Positions 46,515 through 57,389 of a DNA stretch of 64,000 bases are shown here, one piece after another. The stretch covers positions 62,001 to 126,000 of the forward strand of contig MU394052.1 in the NCBI GenBank assembly GCA_022578605.1. Reading direction: 5' to 3'. Source of the stretch: Camillea tinctor (Eukaryota; Ascomycota; Sordariomycetes; Xylariales; Xylariaceae). The notes under the pieces are model-generated. The model saw only the letters and a list, made by a program, of their open reading frames with translations, was not told where the DNA came from and searched no databases. Numbering within the stretch: position 1 is the first letter of the stretch; every line of letters begins with the position of its first letter. The position numbers were made by a program, and so were the translations under genes.

Positions 46515-47742
46515 GAACTATACCGGATATCTATAATCTGCCATGTTTTGATATAAGGAAGTACTTTGTTTCTTTATGTGAGCATAGAAGGTAATAATAT
46601 CTCCATGTCGACAGACAGTAATTACTAGATTATTGAACTGTGGTGGAGTTATTTGAAGGGTCTGACGAGCTTTACGGCTATTCTTCCACGAGAGATCATA
46701 AAAGTGAAGAGACTTTACTTGTGCTTGGGGCATAGGTGTGGACTATAATTTAACTATGTCTTCTAATGCATTACAAGCGGCGATGCGGCGAAGTTTAAAT
46801 CCCTTCACTCAAGTGTCAGAATATACCCGTTATTAGAAGGGCTAGAGCGCTTACATCAAACTCTACTATCAGATCGTTAAAGAGAGATATGGTCTTTTAC
46901 CATACGCTAGGTTTTGCGGTTTTAGTGTTCTTTAATTTGTTTGGGGGTTTAGATTGGGAGGAGAATACGACCTGCCTGATACTTAAGTGGTTTTCGGAGA
47001 TATAAACGGTGTTAACTGACGGGCTGCTAGTAGCATCATAGATGCAGACATATTCTGGTCCGTCTTCGGCGATGTCTGACAAGCTTGCGATATATTAAGT
47101 GCCGTCTAAGGAGACGTAACAAGCCCATATGCTTGAAATAGTGTTCAAGGAGAGAGTAGATGGGTCAAGGGTCTGAGAGCAAGCCTCTCAAGCGGTGATA
47201 ATAGCACAATATCTGATTAGGCATTCAGAAGTTCTCGCCCACACATCCATTGGAAACCCAATTGAATCATATACACTGCTCAACTTTGCAGTGAATATGT
47301 CCCGGGTGCGGATGTAACGCCGGTGGTCTTGTGTTTTTGGAAGACCAAAGATGGACTCTGTGACCCGAAAGAAAGACGAAAAAGGTGGTTCAGGTGCGTA
47401 TTCCCAGCACTTCAAGGCGAACGAGAGGCATCCGGAATGGCAGCCGATAGCGATCCCGTTAGTGTGGTAACATGTCTGTGTGCATGAAGTGAACCTCCAT
47501 TTGAGGTTTTCATCATTGATACTGAGCAAGCTAGTGTAGGTAAACTCGCAAATCTTGGAACCAGATTCCGAAACTGGGATTAAATTCCGCCAGTCTGCTA
47601 CAGCTTCCAATCTCACCTAACCTAGTAGTGCTTTGCTAAAGTACTTGCCTACAACATCTGATTCATTTTCCATAATGTCGAACCGACAAAGCCGGCAACG
47701 TGAAGGTACACACAGAGGCACTATGTAGTCGGATGAATCCAT
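46515..47742 (-). pseudogene. Decayed fungal cysteine-rich / F-box-associated protein gene
   Basis: Reading leftwards from ATG 47742: exon 1 (47742-47653) encodes RCRLCRFDIMENESDV. A 36-base gap with gt/ag ends (47652-47617) then leads to VRLEAVADWRN..., CTQTCYHTNG and GCHSGCLSFALKCW. This resembles a large fungal family with an N-terminal C..C zinc-like module followed by an F-box-like helix region. The same frame continues through a TGA at 47188-47190 and a TAA at 47095-47097 into DGPEYVCIYDATSS and VNTVYISENHLSIRQVVF, like the family's later strands. A frame-shifted piece (46733-46518, CRHGDIITFYAHIKK) may be its C-terminal part. Two in-frame stops and a frame change indicate a pseudogene. 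The family assignment is from memory of its pattern. Confidence 0.5.
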
Positions 47743-48931
47743 GGAAGTAGCTTGTGTGTATCGTAGGGAGTATTGTACAGATAACAAGGAGGGTTGGGAA
47801 ATAGTAACAACTTAGAACTACCATGTAAGTACTCTGTATATACTATAGGTTATATAGGTTTGCCAATGGTGGTTGCCTAGCCTTAATTATGCATACTACG
47901 CATGAATCAATTACTTAACATATCTACCTATATAGCCATAAAACGAGAAACATACATCAAGCCTTATTTTCCTTGGTTCATCTTGAGTTGGTAAGCTATA
48001 AAATCGATAGTTATTGTAGGTAAAAACAGCTAGAATAGGTGACAACAATGAGATATTAGATGAAATTTGAAATGGAACAGGTCTGAGCTATCTCAAGTTG
48101 TATCTAGATTACCATTATAATAAGATCATAACAGATGGTACTAGGCTATTCCTTCTTGCAACATAGGTATATAGTAGTGCTAGCAGTAACCTCATAAGTA
48201 TTATCCGTGGGTTGTGGTAGGTCGCAATCATTACAACGGTAGGTTTTCTAGGCAACAAAGATGAGATGAAATTGCCGTCTAGGAGAGAAAAGGAGAAAAG
48301 AAGAAAAATATAGGATACAAAAAGTTAGCTATAGATACCCTTAAGGGGTTATGTGAAGACCCATATCCCATACTTCATACCTTATACCCAGTACGTGACA
48401 TAGGTCAGATCAATCATGACAGTTCAGACGGCCGTGAATGAAACGAGACCAAATGGCATTGGTCCCTTATTGTTGTCTACACCTGTGTCCTACGTTTCCA
48501 TACTAATTGTTCGATTTCCAGTTCAGTGACAATTTTACGCTCTCGACTTCAGAATCATACGCAATACGTAGTGGGACAGTTGAGATGAGGTTTGAATTCT
48601 GATACGTGTCGAGAGACATGCCCCCACAACCTCCACGATAACACCGGATATATCGAACTAGACTCCCTAGAAAGCAAGAAACCGATCAAGCGTGCCACAC
48701 TTATCATGGCTAACCACCATCTTCGGGTTCCCCGGCGTAATTAGTACCTAGCTACGACCGTCAAAGTCCTACTTACAGAAGAAGCACTTAACGGCGTTTA
48801 AGACAGCGTTGCATGGAGGCAAATGTATCCCTATAATCTACCTTGCTGCTGAGTAGGAGCCTAGGATTGTGATGACAATTATATCCATAACTTAGATAAC
48901 TGATCAAATCCATTGATACCCAACACTATGA

Positions 48932-49290
48932 ACATACGTCAGAACGAGTGATAATTATGGGAGCACCACAGCGGTCCAGACACTGAACAAACTACCGGGA
49001 ACTATCATTCCCGAAGGCCTCATCCGTATCTACGAGAGATCAGGCCATTCTGCTTCTTCCAGCCAGCCAGCGCCGTAAGCACCGCAAGCGAATTTCCTCT
49101 TTGAACATTCTCCTCGCCCAAGCCGTGCCATACCTAATCCCCAAGTCCTTGACCTCAATACTGAGATGACACAATCCACGGACGACGATACCAACGTTTC
49201 TTCGAAAGCCGAATGCCGAATTGCCGTATAATCAATACCCCAAGGCTACGACACCAGCCGGTCTGGTGGGTGCCGAGAAATATGATCTTA
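48932..49290 (+). pseudogene. Decayed coding remnant of unknown family
   Basis: One frame reads protein-like sequence (NKLPGTIIPEGLIRIYERSG) up to a TAA, then continues in the same frame with FEHSPRPSRAIPNPQVLDLN and QSTDDDTNVSSKAECRIAV, a second TAA, and then PQGYDTSRSGG before a TGA. Continuity across two stops suggests former coding sequence, but I do not recognise a family. Confidence 0.3.
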
Positions 49291-51232
49291 CTATAAGCCG
49301 TTAAAGCGGAGCCACGTGGGCCAGTATCAGACATACGAGCGATAGGGAGTCGAAATAGTTACACTTGATTACCCCCCAGGCGATCATGAGGCAGGTAAGT
49401 TGCACTGAGTGTTGTTGTACAGCAACAAAGACCTATCTCCGCTAGTGCAAAACGGCATAGCTCTCTTCTCGCGGTAATACCAAAACACTCACTATCGATC
49501 AGACTAGTCTATAGTCATACGAAGACGAGACCTTGCTAATTGCCCTATTAGGAAACTTCTCTCGAAGTACCGAGCATGAACGCTACCTGGTAGCTTTGCT
49601 GATTTAGCCGGTGTGACGTCAAGCTCTGGTATTCAGCCGGATCTGGGTACATAGGTAGATACTTGAGATAGCATCTAAGAACTATTTAGCGGAGGAAAAA
49701 AAGGGATGGAAAAAAAAACCAAAGCAAAAGAAAAAGAAAGCTATGACCTAATTTTTTTTCTCAATGAATAGTATTCCCAGCTACTGGAACTCCTAGGTAC
49801 GGAATGAAGGATTTTGTGTATTACGGGGAGTAATAACTTGTGGCGGACTATGCGGCTGTTCGTATCCATCCTTGCACGTAGCAGTGTTCAACTGCATGAG
49901 CTAGGTATACTAATATCATCCTTCGACAGCCTATGAGCTAAACCGCGTTCGTTCTGAACGAGTGATTCTGAAACGGAACTGGGTAATAGAGGTCTGCTAT
50001 CATGAGTTTGCCGCGCTGGCAGCCGGATGCTTCGAACTCCGGGGGAATAGTATCGTTACGTGCGAGGCGAGCCGAGGTGGTAAGGCATCGGTATAGGAAT
50101 GATCGAATAGAATGGTGCTATTTCAAAGTCCTAGATAGCTGCCCGTTTAGATACGATACTAGTACCTATTAGGTGCCAAATCTATTACAAGCTTAAATGG
50201 GCTTGCAGATAGTCCGGAGAGTGATTATATTTACATTCTTGTGTACCGGGGCCATCTGAAGGATGCTAGTCCGCCTCACAACCAGTGATGCGACAATACT
50301 GGTTTGTATTAAGGAATTCCTTAGCAGCTGAAATGCCATACGAGATGGCACATGGTAAGCATTGTAAAGCAAAGGCAGTGGATTCTAAATCAGCTACTTA
50401 CGAGTCAACAGAATGCTAGCACACTGCCTACCAATATGTCCGGCTAGGCTCGGTCCTTATAAGGTCTAATAACAAAAACATAACTGACAGAAGCGATATG
50501 TGGTACTTCGGTACCAAGGTCCAACCCCAATACCGGGGAGTTAAAAAGAAAAATATTAGTTGTCCTGGTTCAGGTGCCCTGGTAGCTTGTTTACTATTCG
50601 AGTCTGGATCTAGAGTATGCGGCCACCATAGGTAGGCTGATATTTTATTGGTGACTTGGGTGTAAATGTCATTGGCTTAGATCTATTAGCCCACCACCAA
50701 CATTAACATCGCTTCGCCATACTCTGAAAAGATGACTTCTACGCACCTGACCTAGACCGCAGTCCTCGGTGCCTTAGGATTTTCAAGTGACCAGTTGGTT
50801 CAGTAGTGGTATATAGGTTACGTTGTATAGATCTGCTATTTGGCTACGTGAATCTTGTGTCCGACCTTAATTTCAATTTTCATGGTTCTGAAATTCTATA
50901 AACAGCCTGGGAGCTCTCCTGGAGCCTGATGGATATGAGAGACCAGGTTTGTCGTAAAAATCGGATGCAGGATCTTGATGAATCGGTAGCCTGCGCTTTA
51001 TTTGCCTGCACGCATGAGTAGTCTCGCTGCAGGTCAGCGGGATTCGATGGGTACGTCCACAATCCCCTATCACAGCAGATCTGCAGCAAGGGGCTTTGCG
51101 CTGGCCTATAATCGGCTTCATCTACAATGCCTAAATAGATTGACTTGACGCCTCCTTGAGCAAATAGTCAAGCATCTTTTGACAGAGAAATCGACACGAG
51201 TTCGGTCAAACAAATCATATAGCTGGAACGGT

Positions 51233-51256
51233 GACGGTGACGATGACGATGACGAT
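51233..51256. repeat. GAC/GAT trinucleotide-type repeat
   Basis: Consecutive ggtgac and gatgac units in non-coding DNA. Confidence 0.8.
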
Positions 51257-52805
51257 GGTAGTATCCCTAGTGGAAGCGCTCGCTAGTCAACCGCTTCTTT
51301 GAATTATAGGGAAAGGGAATTGATTACCATGAGTTAATGTACGGCTCAGCTTAGTATCGTTGGATTTCAACGGGCCAAATGTCTCTCCTGGGTCACCGAC
51401 AGTATTGACACCACGGACTTAACCAACACTGTGTTGGGGTCAAAGTCATTACCGTGTCAACTTTTGGACGAGCCATAACTCAGCGTTGCTCGTGGACTCG
51501 TGAGCACTCAAATCTCGCCTCAGCCTCATGCACCAAGAGCCGCTGTAAGATGAAAGGTCTGCAACGGTTAGGTAGCTTTGGCATAGAACGACAGGAGGGG
51601 TCAAAGGATGAAAAACAAAATTAGCACAACTGTGGTTTCAGCTAATAGAGATGCATCAGCCAACTTTGCAGTCTTTTACTCCGGATTACTCACGGGACAC
51701 CATCTGTGATTCGTCTGATCCATCGGCATTTGAAGTGAAGCTGAATGACCTCAGGCCCAACCCTCAAGATGCATTGTACCAAGCAAATCCGGTTTCTGAC
51801 GAACGAACACGAGTGTGACGTATAGGCTGGCGAAGGAAAAGGAAAAAAAAAAAAGAACACACAGTACAGAAGGGAATATTGCCACGCCTGCTTCATGCTA
51901 GTGAGATCTGATCATGAAGGGTCGTCTCCGATGTCTCAGCCCGATGTTTATTATCATGGGGGAATTAACCTTACTCTATACCAGGAGTGGATAGGATGAG
52001 GATAAAGGCCAATGTAAGGGACGTCGTGGTTGTCATGCTTTCTGATGGCTTGGCAAAGGGAATAATATAGTAATCAAGACGGACCTCAGTGGTGGTGCGG
52101 TGCAGCTACACACACTACTACTAAGTTATTAATTAACCTAGGTTAGCAGAAAAGTAGGTCGGCAAGCTTGCAGATGCACACAACCCAGCGGGCTGGAAGC
52201 AGACTTGGCAATGGAACTCGTAACTCAGACTTCATATATCACCTACTACCCCAGCTGGTGGGTAGAGGTGCAGAAGATGCGAGCCAAGCCAGGCAAGTGT
52301 ACCATTATGGGCTTGGCTTTTGGGCAAAGAGGCACCTAGAGGGTTCAATTCTTCTTGGCATATGTACGAGGCTCACGAGAAAAGTCAACCGTACATGAGT
52401 ATAAAGGGGGGGGTTGTGTCGGATGCCAACCGGGGCGGTCAAGCAGTTCTTTCGTTTCTGTCAGTGTTAGCTGTTCTGGTAAAGAGAAACGACTGGTGGT
52501 GACTTGAATAGAATCAGGTACATATGTATAGATCTGACAGGTGCGTAAGGATTAGCTAAGTGATGACGTTGGGGTGGGTGGAGTTTTAGGCTTGGCTCGT
52601 GAGGATTTGGTCTCTTGGTGTTGTGATGAAGATGGAGATTCGACGAACTGGACTTACAAGATTCCAGGCGTTACTCGTAACGGTTAGAGTCACGAGGCTT
52701 AGCGGGTTTGCGGGTTTGCGGGAGGAGGGATGGGCTAGAATCCAGTAAACCTAGAAACCCAGAAACCCAAAAAACCCCACGGTACTGTACATAACGTGTA
52801 TGTAG

Positions 52806-52840
52806 TAGGTTAGGTTAGGTTAGGTTAGGTTAGGCTAGGT
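52806..52840. repeat. (TAGGT)7 telomere-like pentamer array
   Basis: Seven tandem pentamers, the sixth reading TAGGC. The TTAGG register resembles a telomeric repeat, but fungal telomeres are normally TTAGGG, and the array is interstitial between genes. Confidence 0.9.
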
Positions 52841-52925
52841 TATGTACGTCGATGGATGTAGTTGACAATTACTAAGTATACTGCCTCCTACATCCCTAAG
52901 TAGTATACCTAACCTACATGACCTA

Positions 52926-52939
52926 ACCTACATGTAGGT
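52926..52939. repeat. 14-base perfect palindrome ACCTACATGTAGGT, left copy
   Basis: An identical palindrome recurs at 56726-56739, on the other side of the AcuM-like gene. Near-copies lie at 56671-56684 and in the surrounding cctaacctacatg repeats. Confidence 0.8.
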
Positions 52940-53974
52940 ACTGTAATAAGGTGGGCCTCTGATGCCGAAATCCCCTGTAAAAGCTCTTGAAAGTTTTACC
53001 CCTCGGCTTACAATAGTCTCTTCTTACTGGACCAAACTTGTAATCTGTTAGCGTCTTTCTCCGATTGAGAGGTGACGCTTTTTCCCGTTCACTGCTTTCT
53101 TCTTTTTCCTCCCTCTAAATTTTTTTTTTTTTTTACCAATTCTGATTAGGGACGAACTATATCCAGTGTTTATTTTTAATCATGCCTTGCATTTATCCAC
53201 GTTCTCCAAAAAAAAAGATGCCTGACCTTCCCGTGATTAAAAATTAATTTTCTGTCCACCTCTTTTTATTTTATTTTATCTTGTTATTTTTATTTTATTT
53301 TACTTTATAAAATATTCGTCTCTTTTTTTTTTCTTTTCTTTTTTTTCCTTTTTCTTAAAACACCTTGTCCTACCCTTTCCCCTGCCACAACACCAACCGA
53401 GGCTGAGACCTAGATCTAATAGGCTCACTTGGTCTGGTTCAACTTGGGAAATTTGAGGTAGTCTTATATTCCGTATCTAGTATTGATCTTTTACGGGTTG
53501 TAACCGAACATTTACACGCACACGTGCATGTTGTGAACGCAGGCGCCGTCACCCTTCGTCCGGGAGATCCCTCTGTCGATCACGAGCGACACACGACCAG
53601 GTCTCTCTCTCTCACTCTTACTCACTTTTTTTAATTCTCTTTTTCTCGCCCACACCCCCCCTCTTAAGGAAATTCGCACTGCTTTTTTCCTGCCGCTGCC
53701 GCTGTTTTGCTGCTGCTGCTGCTGCTACCACCTCTTACATTCAGCCATCGCCGACCACCAAAAGCAGCCCAGCTCAGCCCAGCCCCAGCCCTCCCATTCT
53801 TTTCTCGGGTCATCTTTCAACAAATCAACTTGTTGGTTCCTGCACAGAGCCGTCAGTACCGTACTCGATTCCCTACCCACGAACTACATGTCCTCTCCCC
53901 CCTGCGTAACCTAGCGATCCAATGGGAGACTCTTAGACATAACAGACCCGAGCTATCTTACAGTAGAGCTCATA

Positions 53975-56293
53975 ATGGAGAGCAATGGCAGCCACGCCAA
54001 GGACAAGATGTCCGACAGCGATGCCAAGTCCAAGGACAACACCCCTACGGCTACTACCACCACCACCACCACCTCTACTACGCCTACAGATACCAATAAG
54101 AGCCCCAGGAAGAGGCGCAAGGTGAATCATGGTATGCTGCTGTGTGATTCTGCTAAATTCTCCTATTCCCCTTGTCCCCTTAACTCCCCCGTCATCGTAT
54201 CCATCCGCCACAGGGGCTAATGGCTAATTTTGGTTGCGCGTTCCTACAGCTTGTGTCTACTGCCGCCGATCTGTAAGTCTTTTGTTCAGCAAGCCTGTCC
54301 AACATATCACCACCTCTACTTGCCCATTGGTTCCACGTCTGCGCTTATATCTGCGCATGCCTGTAAAACATTGACCCTATCTGACCCCGTGATTCCCCTG
54401 CTCTACTGCCGATATCCTCGTTTTTTTTTTCTACTGTCGCCATCGTTCTCTCTTCCCCCCCCCTCCCCCCCGTCACTCCGCGCGCGCGGGTGCGCGGGTG
54501 TGCGGGTGTGTGCCATGCCATGCCATGCCATGCGCCTGTCTTTCGCCCGACTACCTTGTCTACCAGTAGCTAACAGCTATCTCCGGGATTTCTAGCATAT
54601 GACATGCGATCTCGTATGTAAGATCTATTTCTCGCTACCTTGCGTCAATGGCTGGAGAGTACCACTCTCGGCTGCATGATTCAAGATTGACTCAAACCAA
54701 CCCGTTCGAATAGGAGAGACCGTGTACGAGATGTATCAAGCGCAATATTGGCCATCTCTGTCACGATGAGCCCCGGGACCCGGATGCAAAGAAGCCAAAG
54801 GGCACCCACAGTGCGTCGGCGCATGACGAATCAGACATCCAGTCCGAATTGTCGCGCAATTCAATAGATCAGAGTGCCACTGCGATGGCACCACCGTCTT
54901 TCGACGGTACCGGAGCTGCTCAGGGTACCAAGCCGGGGTATGGTGCAGCCGCTCTGGCCCAGGCCAATTCCCTACAGCTCGTGTCACCGGGGCCGGCTTC
55001 TGCTGCCATGCAGCAGGCCAGTGCCTCGAGTAGCAACATGAACCAATGTATGTCTTGCAGAACCCTTTATGAGTATCGACGGCGCAGGCTGATCTTGTAG
55101 TTGCTGGTTTTTCTGATGCCTGGCTGACCGCGCAAAACCAATTCCACGATATGCACCACTACAATCCTCAATATATGCTTCCCCAAGAAGTCACTCATGA
55201 GTTTAACCTACTCAACGACTTCTTGAACACTAGCCTTCTAGATGACGCAGCCAACCTGCCCGACGAAAATAGCCTCTCTTATAAGAACAGCCAGTCACAG
55301 CCCGGTCATCCTGGCATGGCAGGATATATGGGGGGCAACCATAGCCTCCTACCACCGAGCGCAACCCAGCCAGGCTCCATGCCCCCGCCGAGCTCAGAGA
55401 AGACTAACACGGTTCTGCGGCCCGCCATTGCCGCTCCTTTAGACAAGACACGTGAATTCTATCTTCAAGCAGCCGACCCGTCGGGCAACGACACGCCTGA
55501 GGCGCGTATGCAGCGTCTCCTGAAGGCTAAATACGATGCTGGGATGCTCAAGCCGTTTAATTACATCAAGGGATACGCCCGGCTTTCGGCCTACATGGAT
55601 AGTCATATCGCGTCCACGTCAAAACACCAAATTTTACGACAATTGGACCGGTTTCGGCCCAAGTTTCGAGAGAAGGTGCAGGGACTGACCGACATTGAGC
55701 TCGTTTACGTCGAGATGTGGTTCGAGAGGACTTTGATGGAATATGACCGAGTGTTCGCAGCCATGGCGGTGCCAGCTTGTTGCTGGAGGAGGACAGGAGA
55801 GATTTTCAGGGGCAATAAGGAAATGGCAGAGTTGATTCACGTTCCGGTGGAAAGACTACGAGATGTGAGTAGTAGGCTCAGCAATCGCGCCACTTTTTCC
55901 GGGATGAGACTAATATGAACGTATCCAGGGGAAAATATCTCTGCACGAGATCCTCACAGAAGAGTCGCTCGTACGTTACTGGGAAGAATTCGGCACGATC
56001 GCATTCGACCCAGCGCACGACACGCTTCTAACTGCCTGCGCTTTGAAGAATCCAGATGACCGATCTAACGATCCAATAATCAACTGCTGCTTCTCCTTTA
56101 TGGTTCGCAGAGACGATCATAACATGTAAGCGCGCCCCTGGGCCCCAAATTCAAATTATGCTTACTACTATTACTCCTACTCCATTGACTATATTACAAA
56201 AAATTAGTAGAGGGCAATGCTAACAGCGTTTTCACTTGCAGTCCTAGTCTTATTGTGGGCAATTTCCTCCCACATGATCCTGCACATGTGTAG
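53975..56293 (+). CDS. AcuM/Rds2-like Zn2Cys6 regulator of gluconeogenesis
   Basis: Nuclear transcription factor of 514 residues in seven exons: 53975-54131, 54250-54272, 54596-54613, 54714-55047, 55101-55864, 55929-56125 and 56242-56293. Exons 2 (23 bases) and 3 (18 bases) are microexons inside the zinc cluster. Once spliced, the cluster reads C54-x2-C57-x6-C64-x5-C70-x2-C73-x8-C82 (ACVYCRRSHMTCDL, then RPCTRCIKRNIGHLCHDEPR). A Thr run lies near residue 28 and a basic patch (RKRRKV) just before the cluster. The C-terminal half (about 280-510) matches the conserved region and PAS-like fold of the AcuK/AcuM/Rds2/Ert1 group, including EMWFERTLMEYDRVFA and NFLPHDPAHV at the end. AcuM is favoured over AcuK by the cluster sequence. 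Known members activate gluconeogenic genes. Confidence 0.85.
54510..54535. repeat. (CATGC)n short repeat in intron 2
   Basis: Four tandem catgc/ccatg units preceded by a GCGCG/GTGTG-rich stretch, inside the long (323-base) second intron of the AcuM-like gene. Confidence 0.75.
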
Positions 56294-57389
56294 AGGTCAA
56301 AAGGGCAGTGTCTAAGAATGGCGTCAACTATGTAAGGAAATAGAAATGATTCATACTAGGTTAGGTATTTTCAGCATATACACGATGCTACGGATGGTTC
56401 CGAAATACAATGCATTTCGGGTGTTGCATTTCCACATAATTGGGCGTTATTATAGGCGTAAATCACGGTCTCTTAGAGATAGAAAGTAGTAGGAGTGGTG
56501 CAAAATACAACGTGGATGGGGGGGATTCATTCCGATTATTCCGATTTACTATATTCCCGAGATTCATATCACAAGTATGGTGCAGATAGATATCGATATC
56601 TGATCTGGATTTAGCTGTGTATGTAGGTGATGGTACCTACATTAAGATAGGGACCTCTTCTTTCATGCATGCATACATGTAGGTACCTGCACAGGTACTC
56701 AGGTACTTACATAAGATGAGTACATACCTACATGTAGGTAAGGTCCACTTACTGGCGATGGCATACATCATAGTACATAGTATGTAATATGTTTATATGT
56801 TAGGAAGGTGTCGTGTTCCGGTGGTTTCAATGCGCCTTCTCTAATCCGTTCCCCTACCTAGTAGGGTACCCGGGTCTGGTATCTACCTACCTATCTACAT
56901 AGTATGCTAGGTAAACGCAGTACGATTGACCAGGAGAAAAGGGGGGGTGCTTTGCTCCTTCCGATTACACATAACTAAAAAAAAGTTAGGCCACCAATAA
57001 ATTTCACCACAGCGTAACCTCTTGACGCCATCCTGCAATGCCGATCCATATCGCTTTCACTTTACCAACTTAAGAGATAATACTTCTTTTTTTTTATCCT
57101 CTCTTGTCTCCCTATAAATCTAATCTCATAAACTATACTGTATAATACTAATAAAAAATTAAAGGGGGGTCGAATAAGGAATCACACCAAGTTATCTCGG
57201 GTCGAAGGGTACGATCACTACCTAGTGTATTGCAACCCGAAGCCATCCCTATGCCCGTCCCATTCTATCCCATCCCATCGTACCATCGAAATTACAACTC
57301 GCAGTTCGCAGTTTCGGGGCCAGATCCATTCTCCTTTCTTCGAGACCTAAATTGGAACGCGCCCTGACCTTTTTACCCTATCATGCCAT
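56294..57389. other. Intergenic region with palindromic TACATGTA repeats
   Basis: No gene is seen. It contains several GGTACCTAC/GTAGGTACC and ACATGTAGGT elements at 56620-56745, a C/T-rich part, and the presumed promoter of the ZIP4-like gene. Confidence 0.5.
56726..56739. repeat. 14-base perfect palindrome ACCTACATGTAGGT, right copy
   Basis: Identical to 52926-52939. Together the two copies bracket the AcuM-like gene, about 1 kb upstream and 0.4 kb downstream. Confidence 0.8.

Larger units (their letters stand above)
47743..53974. other. Long gene-poor stretch
   Basis: About 6.2 kb without an intact gene. It contains a decayed frame at 48932-49290, a GAC/GAT repeat at 51233-51256, the (TAGGT)7 array at 52806-52840, a 14-base palindrome at 52926-52939, and T-rich tracts (53110-53360) that form the distal promoter or leader of the AcuM-like gene. 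CTG repeats lie at 53695-53727. Confidence 0.45.

Noticed and set aside
52806..52840. True telomere or chromosome end
   Set aside because: Only seven pentamers, not TTAGGG, and flanked on both sides by ordinary genes.
54140..54595. Separate small protein-coding frame (121 codons) between AcuM-like exons
   Set aside because: It is intron sequence spanning two introns and a microexon of the regulator; the spliced zinc cluster explains the region.
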